53,899 nt of DNA from Pontibacter ummariensis (GTDB lineage Bacteria; Bacteroidota; Bacteroidia; Cytophagales; Hymenobacteraceae): positions 1 to 53,899 of the forward strand of contig NZ_FZOQ01000032.1 in assembly GCF_900188175.1 (NCBI RefSeq), read 5' to 3'. Within the stretch, counting starts at the first letter, position 1; the number at the start of each line of letters is the position of its first letter. The translations under genes and the position numbers were made by a program. Positions 34,314 through 43,066 of the stretch are shown one piece after another. The notes under the pieces are model-generated. The model searched no databases. It saw only the letters and a program-made list of their open reading frames with translations, and was not told the origin of the DNA.

Positions 34314-37300
34314 GAAGCGTTTTTACCTGGTGCTGCTCTTGTGCTGGCTGAGCCTGCCGCTGCTGGCTCAGCCTCCGGCAAATAACCAGCGCTGCAAGTG
34401 GGTGCCCGTTATAAGCTATCCACAACGGCTGGACACGCTAACCCTCTTACCCAGTTCTGTAACCCTGCATCATCCTAAAAAAGAACAGTTTGCCTTTGAT
34501 TACAACTATACGCTAAACGAGTTTACCCTCACCAAATTCCCAACTCCCGATTCCATCGCCATCGACTCGCTCGGCACCATGGCCCCGCTGCGCGATTCGG
34601 TGCTAGTCTGCTTCCGGGTCTTACCCTTGAACCTGACAAAACCCGCCTTCCGGCGAGACATAGCCAAGCTGGAGATGAACTCTTTCCGGGACGGTTTTTA
34701 CCAGGAGGACATCGCTACCCGCGAGGAGATCTTCCGGACACCCGGCCTGAACAAGACGGGTAGCATCTCCCGGGGCATCTCTTTTGGGAATACCCAGAAC
34801 GTGTTTGTGAATTCGGCCCTAAACCTGCAGTTGGATGGCAAGTTGACCGATGATATCAGCATTACGGCAGCAATTACAGATCAGAACATTCCTTTTCAGC
34901 CGGAGGGCAACACACAGCAGTTACAGGAGTTCGACAAGGTGTACATTACGCTACGCCACCGTTTATGGCAGCTGACGGCAGGGGATGTGGTACTGCAGAA
35001 TAAGCCTTCCTACTTTCTGAAGTATTACAAGAACGTGCAGGGAGCAGCCTTTGAGACGAACCTCGGCAAGACGCCCGACAGGCAGGGAGTAACGACTGTA
35101 GCAGCCTCTGTGTCGAAGGGCAAATTCGCCTCTCAGGCGATACAGCCCGCCGAGGGAGTGCTGGGGCCCTACCGCTTACGGGGACCTAACAACGAGCGCT
35201 TTATCATTGTGTTGGCTAATTCAGAAAGGGTGTTTCTGGACGGCAAGCTGCTGGTGCGGGGCTATGACTACGATTATGTGATCGATTACAACCAGGCAGA
35301 GATTACCTTTACCACCCGGCACGTCATTACGAAGAACTCCCGCATTAAGGTGGACTTTGAGTACTCGGACCAGAACTACAGCCGGGGCATTTACAACCTG
35401 AGCCATTACCAGACCCTGGGCAAAGTGAAGGTGTTCGCTAACTACTATAACGAGTCAGACAACCGGAATAACCTGCTCAACCTAAACCTGCAGACCGAAG
35501 AGAAGCGCTTGCTTTCTCAAATCGGCGACGACCTGGAAAGAGCTGTGAGTGCTGGTGCTGATAGCGTAGCCTTTGATCCTGCCCAGGTATTGTATGCTAG
35601 GCGGGACACGATGTATAACGCCGGGCAAAGTTATGCCAGCATCTACGTACACTCTACAAGTCCTGATTCTGCCTTTTACAATGTGAGTTTTACTGAGGTA
35701 GGGGCTAAACGGGGAGACTACGTGGCGGTGAACAATGCCACCAATGGCCGGGTGTACAAGTGGGTAGCTCCTGTAAACGGTGTACCACAGGGAAACTACA
35801 CGCCTATGCGGGTGTTGCCTACCCCTAAAAAGAAGCAACTGATTACTTTGGGTACGAGCTATGAGCTACAGCAGGGCATGAGTTTCTTTATAGAAGGAGC
35901 CGCATCAGAGAACGACATCAACCGCTTTTCCTCCCTAGACGCAGACGACGACAAAGGCAAAGCCCTGCGGGTAGGTTACCTGGTACAGGACAGGGAGCTT
36001 GCCTTTATGGGGAAGTACAGGCTGAATAGCGCGCTCAATTACGAGTATACCGACGAGTATTTCTCGCCCATTGACCGCTACCGGCCCATTGAGTTTGACC
36101 GCGACTGGAGCTTGGCTACCACAGAGGCGGCAGAAGACCACATCCTCAACTTTTCGGTAGGAGCTGTGCAGGATGCGGCAAACGCGCTGAACTACCGTAT
36201 CAGTAGCCGCCGCAGAGAAGGTCAACTGAATGGGGTACAGCACTACTTCGACTTGGTGAAGACTGTAGGCAAAGCGGCCTTTAGCAATCACCTGTTCGTG
36301 CTCAGCAGCCAACAGGGAGAGCGGGAATCGGAGTGGTACAGGGGCGACTTTGGCCTAGCCTACAAGCTGGGCAAGCTAGCCCCGGGCTATACCTACCGTT
36401 TTGATAAGAACAGGATCACGGCACTTGGCTCGGACTCGGTAGTGGCTTCGGCCATGTACTTCGAGGAGCACCTGGTGTATCTCCAGAGTGGTGACTCTAC
36501 CCGAACCCGCTTCCGGTTAGATTACAGCCACCGTACTGATAAGCGCCCGACGGGCAGGGGAGACCTGGACCAGCCGGAGGTAGGCCAGACCTACAATGCT
36601 ATCCTGCAAACCCCGCTGGGGGCAAACAGCGACCTGGCCTTGCAGGCCACTTACCGCAAGCTGGAGGTAGCCACGGGAGACGAGGAGGAAACCATACAGT
36701 CGCGGGTAGACTGGAATGCAGGTTTCCTGGACGGTAGCTTTCAGTCGGAGCTAAGTTATGCCACGGGCACCGGCCGAGAGCTGAAGCGGATCTACATTTT
36801 TCAGGAAACTTTGCCGGGGCAAGGCACCCACTACCTGCGGGATGAAGGTAACCCAGCTAACCTGAACGATTACCTGGAGGCCCAGACGGTAGACCAGCGG
36901 CGTTATATCAAGATATTTTTGCCGACAGACGAGTACATCAACGCTTATACCAACAGGTTTACCTACCGGCTTACCAGCAATACCCCTGTTAGCTGGCGTG
37001 CAGAAAAAGGCCTGAAAGAAAAGCTGTCTCACTTCTCGATGCTCACCTTTCTAAGCATTGATAAGAAAACGACAGACGACAACCTACAGCAGCGCTTTAA
37101 TCCTTTCAGCCAGGAAATAGAGGACCAGTTTCTGATCTCCTTTGTCAAGTCCTTGCGTCATACAATGTACTATAATCGCAGCAACCCGAAGTATGGGTTG
37201 GAGTATACCCTGCAGCAGAACCAGCAGAAGTCTTTGCTGGCCAACGGCTCGGAGACACGCCTGGTGGGGAGCCACGTCTTTGTAGGGCGGCTGAACCTGA

Positions 37301-37794
37301 ACGAGGTGCTCAGCTCCCAAATGAATTTGGCGCTGAACGTGCGGGAAAACAAATCTAATTTTCTGAGCTCTAAAAACTTCAGGATCGAAAGCAGGGAACT
37401 ATCGCCGGAACTGGCCTACCAACCCAACATGAAGCTACGTTTTACCGGAAAGTACCAATACTCGCTACGGCAGGACATGCTGGCCCCGTCCGACGCAGAA
37501 CAGCAGGGCGCTTTTCATGAACTGGGCCTGGAGGCAAAGCTGAGCCAGGTAAGCAAGCGTACTTTCACGGGCAACATCAAATACGTGAACATCGACTTTA
37601 CCGGGGACATGAACTCCTATGTGGGCTATGAGATCCTGAACGCCCTGCGGCCCGGCAACAACATGACCTGGTCGCTCAACCTGCAGCAGCGCCTGAGCAA
37701 TGGCCTCAACATTTCCCTTAACTACGATGGCCGCAAAGCCAACGGGGTAGGGGCCGTGCATACTGGCCGCACGCAGGTGTCGGTGTTGTTTTAA
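34306..37794 (+). CDS. Large predicted outer-membrane beta-barrel protein
   Basis: 1162 aa from the ATG at 34306, which overlaps the kinase stop (ATGCGTAA). This start gives a clean signal peptide (residues 1-22, ending LLAQ), whereas the longer frame from 34222 would bury it. After a folded N-terminal part, residues about 150-1162 show alternating aromatic/polar strands, and the C-terminus ends in a strand terminating in phenylalanine (TQVSVLF). Segments such as SISRGISFGNTQNVFVNSALNLQLDGK recall SprA-like surface/gliding barrels, a faint resemblance. There is no TonB-dependent plug motif. I cannot assign a function. It is co-transcribed with the kinase. Confidence 0.7.
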   Translation: MRKKRFYLVLLLCWLSLPLLAQPPANNQRCKWVPVISYPQRLDTLTLLPSSVTLHHPKKEQFAFDYNYTLNEFTLTKFPTPDSIAIDSLGTMAPLRDSVLVCFRVLPLNLTKPAFRRDIAKLEMNSFRDGFYQEDIATREEIFRTPGLNKTGSISRGISFGNTQNVFVNSALNLQLDGKLTDDISITAAITDQNIPFQPEGNTQQLQEFDKVYITLRHRLWQLTAGDVVLQNKPSYFLKYYKNVQGAAFETNLGKTPDRQGVTTVAASVSKGKFASQAIQPAEGVLGPYRLRGPNNERFIIVLANSERVFLDGKLLVRGYDYDYVIDYNQAEITFTTRHVITKNSRIKVDFEYSDQNYSRGIYNLSHYQTLGKVKVFANYYNESDNRNNLLNLNLQTEEKRLLSQIGDDLERAVSAGADSVAFDPAQVLYARRDTMYNAGQSYASIYVHSTSPDSAFYNVSFTEVGAKRGDYVAVNNATNGRVYKWVAPVNGVPQGNYTPMRVLPTPKKKQLITLGTSYELQQGMSFFIEGAASENDINRFSSLDADDDKGKALRVGYLVQDRELAFMGKYRLNSALNYEYTDEYFSPIDRYRPIEFDRDWSLATTEAAEDHILNFSVGAVQDAANALNYRISSRRREGQLNGVQHYFDLVKTVGKAAFSNHLFVLSSQQGERESEWYRGDFGLAYKLGKLAPGYTYRFDKNRITALGSDSVVASAMYFEEHLVYLQSGDSTRTRFRLDYSHRTDKRPTGRGDLDQPEVGQTYNAILQTPLGANSDLALQATYRKLEVATGDEEETIQSRVDWNAGFLDGSFQSELSYATGTGRELKRIYIFQETLPGQGTHYLRDEGNPANLNDYLEAQTVDQRRYIKIFLPTDEYINAYTNRFTYRLTSNTPVSWRAEKGLKEKLSHFSMLTFLSIDKKTTDDNLQQRFNPFSQEIEDQFLISFVKSLRHTMYYNRSNPKYGLEYTLQQNQQKSLLANGSETRLVGSHVFVGRLNLNEVLSSQMNLALNVRENKSNFLSSKNFRIESRELSPELAYQPNMKLRFTGKYQYSLRQDMLAPSDAEQQGAFHELGLEAKLSQVSKRTFTGNIKYVNIDFTGDMNSYVGYEILNALRPGNNMTWSLNLQQRLSNGLNISLNYDGRKANGVGAVHTGRTQVSVLF

Positions 37795-38107
37795 AAGGCT
37801 TAAAGAGGAAAAGCTTTTTAAAAGCTCCCGTCTATTTATGTTGCTGTCACCAAGAGCAGCTTTAAATCGTTAGCTGGAGATTGATTACACTATAAAGCTT
37901 AATCAAAGCTTGCCATACCCTCTAAATCAGGAAGTTTACTGGCTAGTCTGTAGAAAAGTGTTATATTAGTTAAAGTATATACTAAAGTAAGTGTAATGGT
38001 TAGTACAGTAAAAAGCTCAAGGGCCTCTGTATGCTTTTTAAAACTGTGTAATGCAGATAAACTGGTTGACTGCGTTTAGCCGCTAGTTTTTAGTATTAAT
38101 ATTATCA
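37795..38107. other. Gene-free spacer of 313 bp
   Basis: Just after the barrel gene lies AGCTTTTTAAAAGCT (37810-37824), a small palindrome that may act in termination. The rest is AT-rich, with no clear consensus promoter; a weak TTG/TAGTTTTT pair near 38065-38092 has sub-optimal spacing. No RNA or gene is recognised. Confidence 0.45.
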
Positions 38108-38524
38108 ATGAAGCGTTTAACCCTGATATCTTATTTAACATCATTTTTGGTTAGTTGTACTTCCACTACCAGCGGTAAGGTAGAATCGAAAAGGTTGGAA
38201 GACGCATTTGTAGAAGACTTTAAAACAAGCAGCTTTTGCAAGTGTGTAGAGAGTGGGAGTAATCAGACCTTAGATGATGTAAGTTGCCGCTATCCTGACT
38301 ATTTGTATAGTGAAGCTCAAACGATCAGCAATCTTGCTAAATTGGAGGGAGACAAAATACGCATAGATTCAATTAGAAGAGTTGGACGTGTTGCAGAGGG
38401 GATGGAAGGTAAAAGAGCAATAGAGATGTGCCTGAAGTTCTACAAGAGTAGAGAACTGGATTCAGTTGCCAGAGCACGATTTAAACTAAGTGAGAAGGCC
38501 ATGAAGAACGCACAGAATAACTAA
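38108..38524 (+). CDS. Small predicted lipoprotein, function unknown
   Basis: 138 aa. Signal peptide with lipobox LVSC puts the lipidated Cys at residue 17. The mature part has a CKCVESG motif near residue 40, further Cys at about 57 and 101 (MCLKFYKS), and mixed charged helices, suggesting one or two disulfides. I do not recognise a family. It is the first of four small envelope genes on this strand (38108-40003), with more AT-rich composition than the flanking conserved genes. Confidence 0.65.
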   Translation: MKRLTLISYLTSFLVSCTSTTSGKVESKRLEDAFVEDFKTSSFCKCVESGSNQTLDDVSCRYPDYLYSEAQTISNLAKLEGDKIRIDSIRRVGRVAEGMEGKRAIEMCLKFYKSRELDSVARARFKLSEKAMKNAQNN

Positions 38525-38602
38525 AATGCCTCTCTCTAAACAACTGCACATATTTGTAGAAAGGCCTTCATAATACTGCAAGCTTTTTTAGATTATAATA
38601 CC

Positions 38603-38764
38603 ATGACAAAAGCGATCATACTACTGTTTGCAGTTATTGGGTTCGCGTACTTTCTATTTTACCCCTTCTTGAAGCATGCTGTTAACAGAAAGAAGCTCTT
38701 TAGATGGTTCATCATTTTATACGCGATCGCGATTATTGCCTCTACTGTAAGTACTTTCCTGTAA
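38603..38764 (+). CDS. Small two-helix membrane protein (53 aa)
   Basis: ATG at 38603 to TAA at 38762-38764. The product begins MTKAIILLFAVIGFAYFLFY, has a basic loop (KHAVNRKKLFRW) and a second hydrophobic helix (IILYAIAIIASTVSTFL). Helix-basic loop-helix is a credible membrane miniprotein layout, and the frame sits neatly between two lipoprotein genes on the same strand. No family is recognised and no RBS helps, so this remains a plausible prediction. Confidence 0.5.
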   Translation: MTKAIILLFAVIGFAYFLFYPFLKHAVNRKKLFRWFIILYAIAIIASTVSTFL

Positions 38765-38823
38765 TCAGGAGCAAACGAGGATGAACAGTCGAATAAAAGA
38801 AGGATAAACATAACCTGCCTTAA

Positions 38824-39330
38824 ATGACAAAGAACTTAAGCTATCTTGTTGTCTACTGCCTGGCAGTAATGTTTTTCTCATGTAATCCAGAAAGCCTCCC
38901 TATAGACCGGGCAACGGATGAAAGTTTGTCTAAAGCGATGAACATAGTGAAGGAGAGCAAACTACCTGTGCTACTGGCTGAGCTTAAAAGTAACGATCAG
39001 GTAAAGGTAAATGAGTACACCTCTCTGCTTGCTACCGTATCAGATAAAATAGCGAAAGATTGGAAGTTGCCACTAGCAAAGCTGGTTATTAACAGTTATG
39101 TGAGATCTAATGGGCTGGATGAGAACAGCTACACCAGCTACTTGTATCAGGATCAAAAGCTTGCAGTGGCCTACTCTGTTCCGGAACATGTGAAAGACTC
39201 CTTTGACAGGACTTTTCTTTGCCGTTCGCCGGACTACTGGAAACAGCTTCCTGCAAGAGAAAAGGCAATTACCTCTCCTGTGGATACGCTGAACAAAGAG
39301 ATGAGATTTGAGATAGTTATGCTCAAATAA
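38824..39330 (+). CDS. Small predicted lipoprotein, function unknown
   Basis: 168 aa. The signal peptide ends in FFSC, placing a lipidated Cys at residue 20. The mature domain is mainly helical with a TSYLYQDQKLAVAYSVPEHV region near residue 100, and has one further Cys near residue 137. No conserved catalytic motif or family is recognised. It is separated from the next lipoprotein-like gene by 49 bp. Confidence 0.6.
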   Translation: MTKNLSYLVVYCLAVMFFSCNPESLPIDRATDESLSKAMNIVKESKLPVLLAELKSNDQVKVNEYTSLLATVSDKIAKDWKLPLAKLVINSYVRSNGLDENSYTSYLYQDQKLAVAYSVPEHVKDSFDRTFLCRSPDYWKQLPAREKAITSPVDTLNKEMRFEIVMLK

Positions 39331-39379
39331 AAGGGCCGAGCGCTGTCTTCTAAAACATTGACAACAGAACATACCGCTT

Positions 39380-40003
39380 ATGAACAAACCTATAGTTTCC
39401 ATCCTCTTCATTTGCTTGATAACCCTTAGCTTTTGTGCAGGGAAAAAACATATGGCATCATGGGGCACTTATGTGATCAGGGGTACTGTAAAAGGTGTTG
39501 AGAATGGCACCTGGATATACCTGACAAGCATGGACCGGTTTGATCAGACCCCGCTGCTAGACTCTGCCCGGGTGAAGAAAGAGCGGTTCGAGTTCAGGGG
39601 ACAATTAAGGAACAAAGTGCTGCAGGCAATGCTAGGGTTAAAAGGTCCGGTCTATAAGTCAGACGGCGTTACGGTAAAAGAGCACAGGCTAACAGATGCA
39701 GCAATGCTCTGGCTTGAGAACAATGACTTTTTTGTAGAAGGGGAAAAAGGCAGGCTGTTTCAGGCGACGATCAACGGCCCTGCAACCCAGCAGGACTTTC
39801 AGTTACTGATGAGAGGAAATGTGGAAAAGGCTGAGTTTATCCGGCAGCACCCCAACACGTCTTACCTTAGTGTTTTTCTTCTGAATGCGGAGAAAGAACA
39901 GTATGGCAAAGAAGTTACAGCAGCGTTGTACAAGCTACTTTCAGAAGACAGAAAAGAAACCCTTTACGGCAGGCAGGTTGCTACTTACTTGGAAGGAGAC
40001 TAA
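39380..40003 (+). CDS. DUF4369-domain protein without a thioredoxin domain
   Basis: 207 aa. A signal peptide ends LSFC (C19), a loose lipobox. Residues about 32-130 match the DUF4369 pattern: YVIRGTVKG, GTWIYLTSMDRFDQTPLLDSARVKKERFEFRG. In most Bacteroidota this domain precedes a TlpA/AhpC-type thioredoxin domain with CxxC. Here the frame stops at 40003 after the linker helix (QVATYLEGD), and the DNA beyond contains no thioredoxin coding in any near frame before the terminator. It may be a stand-alone form or a truncated relic. The operon partners are small lipoproteins. Confidence 0.7.
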   Translation: MNKPIVSILFICLITLSFCAGKKHMASWGTYVIRGTVKGVENGTWIYLTSMDRFDQTPLLDSARVKKERFEFRGQLRNKVLQAMLGLKGPVYKSDGVTVKEHRLTDAAMLWLENNDFFVEGEKGRLFQATINGPATQQDFQLLMRGNVEKAEFIRQHPNTSYLSVFLLNAEKEQYGKEVTAALYKLLSEDRKETLYGRQVATYLEGD

Positions 40004-40028
40004 AGGACAGTTTGACAGTGAGGCAAAG

Positions 40029-40076
40029 AAAAGGTCCGGCTCACAGGAAGCTTCTCCTTTGAACCGGCCCTTTTTT
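40029..40076. terminator. Bidirectional terminator between DUF4369 gene and hldD
   Basis: Arms AAAAGGTCCGG (40029-40039) and CCGGCCCTTTT (40064-40074) pair with one mismatch around a 24-nt loop, with T-run on the plus side and A-run on the minus side. It is placed between convergent genes. Confidence 0.65.
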
Positions 40077-40090
40077 GGCAGCAAGGCTGA

Positions 40091-41056
40091 TTAATAGTAT
40101 TTGTGTGGTATCAGGTAATTCTGCACATAGTCTTTTACCCCTTCCTCCAGGGTGTAAAAAGGCTTGTCGTAGCCAATGGAACGGAGCTTGCTCATGTTCG
40201 CCTCCGTAAAGTATTGGTACGTATCGCGGATGGTCAGTGGCGTATCGATAAAGTCAATGTTAGCAGGCACGCCCATCGCCTCGAACGTATTCAGGGCTAG
40301 GGACATAAAGGTGCGTGCTTCGCCGGAGCCAAGGTTGTAGATGCCGGAGTTCTTGCGGTGGTGCATCAGGAAGAGGCACACATCCACCACGTCCTTCACA
40401 TAGATGAAGTCCCGCATCTGCTCGCCATCTTTAAATTCAGGGTTGTGAGAGCGGAAAAGGGCTAGCCGGCCTTGCTCATGTACCTGGTTGTAGGCATGCA
40501 GGATCACAGAGGCCATTTTCCCTTTGTGGTACTCGTTCGGTCCATAAACGTTAAAGAACTTCAGTCCCGCCCAGAAAAAAGGCTTTGCCGTTTGCTCCAG
40601 TGCCCAAATGTCGAAGTCGTTTTTAGACTCTCCGTAAGGATTTAGCGGTTTTAGCAGCGGAATAATGTCCTCGTTGTCGTCGTAACCCAAAGTGCCGGCG
40701 CCGTATGTGGCGGCCGAGGAAGCGTATACCAACGGGATCTGGTATTCACAGCAGGCGTTCCATACTTTCTTGGAGTAGTTCAGGTTCAGCAGGTCAAAGA
40801 TGTCCTTGTCGAACTCAGTCGTGTCGGTGCGGGCACCTAGGTGAAAGATAAACTCTACTTCCTCATAGTGCTCATCCAGCCAATCGAAGAAGTTATCACG
40901 GTCTACAAATTCCTTTATCTTTTTACCCTGCAGGTTGCGCTCCTTCTTCGAAACAGAGAAGTTATCCACTACTACTATGTCATTGAAGTTAGCCTGGTTA
41001 AGCCTGCTTACTAGGCAACTGGCTATAAAGCCGGCTGCTCCGGTTACTACTATCAT
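40091..41056 (-). CDS. hldD: ADP-L-glycero-D-manno-heptose 6-epimerase
   Basis: 321 aa extended SDR enzyme. The NAD(P) motif GAAGFIAS lies at residues 6-13, and the catalytic pair is Y141 and K145 (YGESK). Diagnostic family sequence: FHLGARTDTTE near residue 71, SSAATYG, GLKFFNVYGPNEYHKGKMASV near 163, and RDFIYVKDVVDV near 214. It makes the heptose donor used for lipopolysaccharide core synthesis, although the same fold serves other nucleotide-sugar epimerisations. The upstream minus-strand region contains TAAATTTA, one base off the -7 consensus, but no clear -33. Confidence 0.92.
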   Translation of the reverse strand: MIVVTGAAGFIASCLVSRLNQANFNDIVVVDNFSVSKKERNLQGKKIKEFVDRDNFFDWLDEHYEEVEFIFHLGARTDTTEFDKDIFDLLNLNYSKKVWNACCEYQIPLVYASSAATYGAGTLGYDDNEDIIPLLKPLNPYGESKNDFDIWALEQTAKPFFWAGLKFFNVYGPNEYHKGKMASVILHAYNQVHEQGRLALFRSHNPEFKDGEQMRDFIYVKDVVDVCLFLMHHRKNSGIYNLGSGEARTFMSLALNTFEAMGVPANIDFIDTPLTIRDTYQYFTEANMSKLRSIGYDKPFYTLEEGVKDYVQNYLIPHKYY

Positions 41057-41150
41057 AATTCTGTTTTTAAGCCTTAACGAAATTGCGCTAAATTTACGAA
41101 AATAAACTGAGCCGCCTTAGGCCATGCAGGCGCATTAGCGAATCTACATT

Positions 41151-42062
41151 TTGGGAAAAACGCAAAGCAAAAGATACAAATTGTTATGGCTGTTAAGCCT
41201 GACCCTGATCAGCACCCTTTGGGCCTGCACCCAGGAAAAGCAGGAAACAGAAGACGTAATCTTGCTGCAGGATGACCTGGGCCGAGAGCTAACATTGGAA
41301 AGCCAGCCGAAGCGGGTGCTGTCCCTATCTTCTTCGATGACGGAGATGCTCTTTGCTGTGCTTGATACGAGCGCGATTATTGGCCGTACCCAGAACGACG
41401 ATTATCCCACTGCCGCTCTTGCCAAACCTGTTGTCAACAATTATCCTGTGGATTATGAGCAGGTGTTGGCCCTGAAGCCGGACCTGATATTTACCATAGA
41501 AGGCATTACCCCCTTGGACGTAGCGGCGAGGCTGGAAGAGTTAGGCATTCCGGTATATTACCAGAAGTACAACACCGTAGAGGACATATTCACTGGCCTG
41601 GAGGACATCGGCCGCATTATGGGCAAGGAGCAGCAGGCAACGCAAATAGCAGACTCCTTGCGGCAGGAGGTCGCGCAGATAGCCCGGCGCCATAAGGGGG
41701 AGCAGGACCCGCAACAGGTACTGGCCATTACCTGGACAGATCCAATCTATGTGTACGGGCAGAACACGATTCTGACAGACAAGCTCCGGATACTCGGGAC
41801 AGAGAATGCTGTGAAAGAAGTGTTCGAGCAGCCTTACCCCGCCCTTACCCGCGAATACATTTTGAAACTAAACCCAGACGTACTGTTGGGCGGCACCCCT
41901 GAAAAGCTGGAAGAGAGCTTCTTCGGCCAGTACCCTGAGCTGCGTAAGATCAAAGCTTACCAGAACAAGCGCCTGTACGCACCCACCGATGACCTGATGG
42001 CCCGTCCGGGGCCTCGCGTGGTAGAGTCGCTGCGGGAGCTGGAGGGCTTCCTGTACCCATGA
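41151..42062 (+). CDS. ABC transporter substrate-binding lipoprotein (BtuF/FecB type)
   Basis: 303 aa beginning at a TTG (no in-frame ATG is available). A lipoprotein signal ends LWAC, with lipidated C26. The mature domain is a class III periplasmic binding protein: KRVLSLSSSMTEMLFAVLDTSAIIGRT near residue 62 and LKPDLIFTI near 105 are typical of cobalamin, heme or siderophore-binding proteins. The length fits the family. The permease gene overlaps it by 4 bp (ATGA). Ligand specificity (B12, heme or ferric siderophore) cannot be told, and no cobalamin riboswitch is seen upstream. Confidence 0.88.
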   Translation: MGKTQSKRYKLLWLLSLTLISTLWACTQEKQETEDVILLQDDLGRELTLESQPKRVLSLSSSMTEMLFAVLDTSAIIGRTQNDDYPTAALAKPVVNNYPVDYEQVLALKPDLIFTIEGITPLDVAARLEELGIPVYYQKYNTVEDIFTGLEDIGRIMGKEQQATQIADSLRQEVAQIARRHKGEQDPQQVLAITWTDPIYVYGQNTILTDKLRILGTENAVKEVFEQPYPALTREYILKLNPDVLLGGTPEKLEESFFGQYPELRKIKAYQNKRLYAPTDDLMARPGPRVVESLRELEGFLYP

Positions 42063-43066
42063 GGCGGGGACTTTATTTCCTGCTCGCGTTGCTCCTGATC
42101 CTGGTCGTGCTGCTACTGGGCCTGCAGGTTGGCTCCTTTGATTCCGATATAGCGACTATTCTAAACGCTTTCCTCCACTACGATCCCGACAACACCACGC
42201 ACTTTGCCATTATGCACCTGCGCCTGCCGCGCCTTTTGCTCGCCTTGGTAGTAGGGGCTGCGCTTGCCTTCTGTGGCTATTTGATGCAGGCCATGGTAAA
42301 CAACGGCCTGGCCGATCCGTATCTGCTGGGTACTGCCTCGGGCGCCTCGCTGGGAGCCGTGATCGTTTTCTTTGGTTTTGTGGAAATATCCCTTGGAGGA
42401 TTCTACATGCCTCCGGTTTTTGCCCTGGCCGGTGCCTTTGTAGTAACGCTGGTGGTAGTGATGTTAGGTTACCGAAAGCGGCAGCTCATTCCCGCGCAGC
42501 TCCTGCTGGCAGGTATCGCGATCAGTGCCCTTGTTACGTCCATCGTTGGGCTGCTTACGTTTCTTTCGGATTCGGAGGGGAAGCTGAAGTCAGTTATCTT
42601 TTGGTCGATGGGCAGCTTTGAACGGGCCAGCTGGGCCTTACTGCCCTATCCGGCTGTGGCCTTGCTACTGGCCTTGCTGCTGTTTGTATACTATCAAAAA
42701 CAGCTAAACATATTATTGCTGGGGGAGGAGCGGGCGCAGGCCTTAGGAGTGCGCGTAGCCAATACCCGTTGGGTTATACTCGGCACTGTATCTGTGGTAA
42801 CAGGCTTTGCTGTGGCGACCTCCGGGCCGATTGGTTTTGTGGGGCTTATTATCCCGCACGTAACACGGGGTGTGATGGGAACAACGGGTAGGAGTAACCT
42901 GCTTTTTTGTGCTTTTGTGGGTGGACTTTTTATGCTGCTCTGCGACCTGCTCTCGCGGTTGATTTATCCACCGGCAGGTTTGCCGATTGGAATCATTACT
43001 TCGTTCTTTGGTGTTCCTTTCTTTGTATATTTGCTTTTCAGAAAGAACTACAACTTTAAGGATTAA
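42059..43066 (+). CDS. FecCD-family ABC transporter permease (iron/cobalamin type)
   Basis: 335 aa, about ten helices. Family signatures are visible: LRLPRLLLALVVGAALAFCGYLMQ near residue 51, DPYLLGTASGASLGAV near 86, the cytoplasmic coupling region ALGV near 231, and GPIGFVGLIIPHVTR near 260, followed by LPIGIITSFFGVPFFVYLL near the end. It forms a pair with the upstream binding protein. No ATP-binding protein gene follows; the next gene is queD, starting one base after its stop. The ATPase must be encoded elsewhere. Confidence 0.92.
   Translation: MRRGLYFLLALLLILVVLLLGLQVGSFDSDIATILNAFLHYDPDNTTHFAIMHLRLPRLLLALVVGAALAFCGYLMQAMVNNGLADPYLLGTASGASLGAVIVFFGFVEISLGGFYMPPVFALAGAFVVTLVVVMLGYRKRQLIPAQLLLAGIAISALVTSIVGLLTFLSDSEGKLKSVIFWSMGSFERASWALLPYPAVALLLALLLFVYYQKQLNILLLGEERAQALGVRVANTRWVILGTVSVVTGFAVATSGPIGFVGLIIPHVTRGVMGTTGRSNLLFCAFVGGLFMLLCDLLSRLIYPPAGLPIGIITSFFGVPFFVYLLFRKNYNFKD

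Noticed and set aside
41040..41150. Cobalamin or other riboswitch upstream of the BtuF/FecB-type gene
   Set aside because: The gap between hldD and this gene is about 95 bp, too short for a full cobalamin riboswitch, and no B12-box-like sequence was seen.
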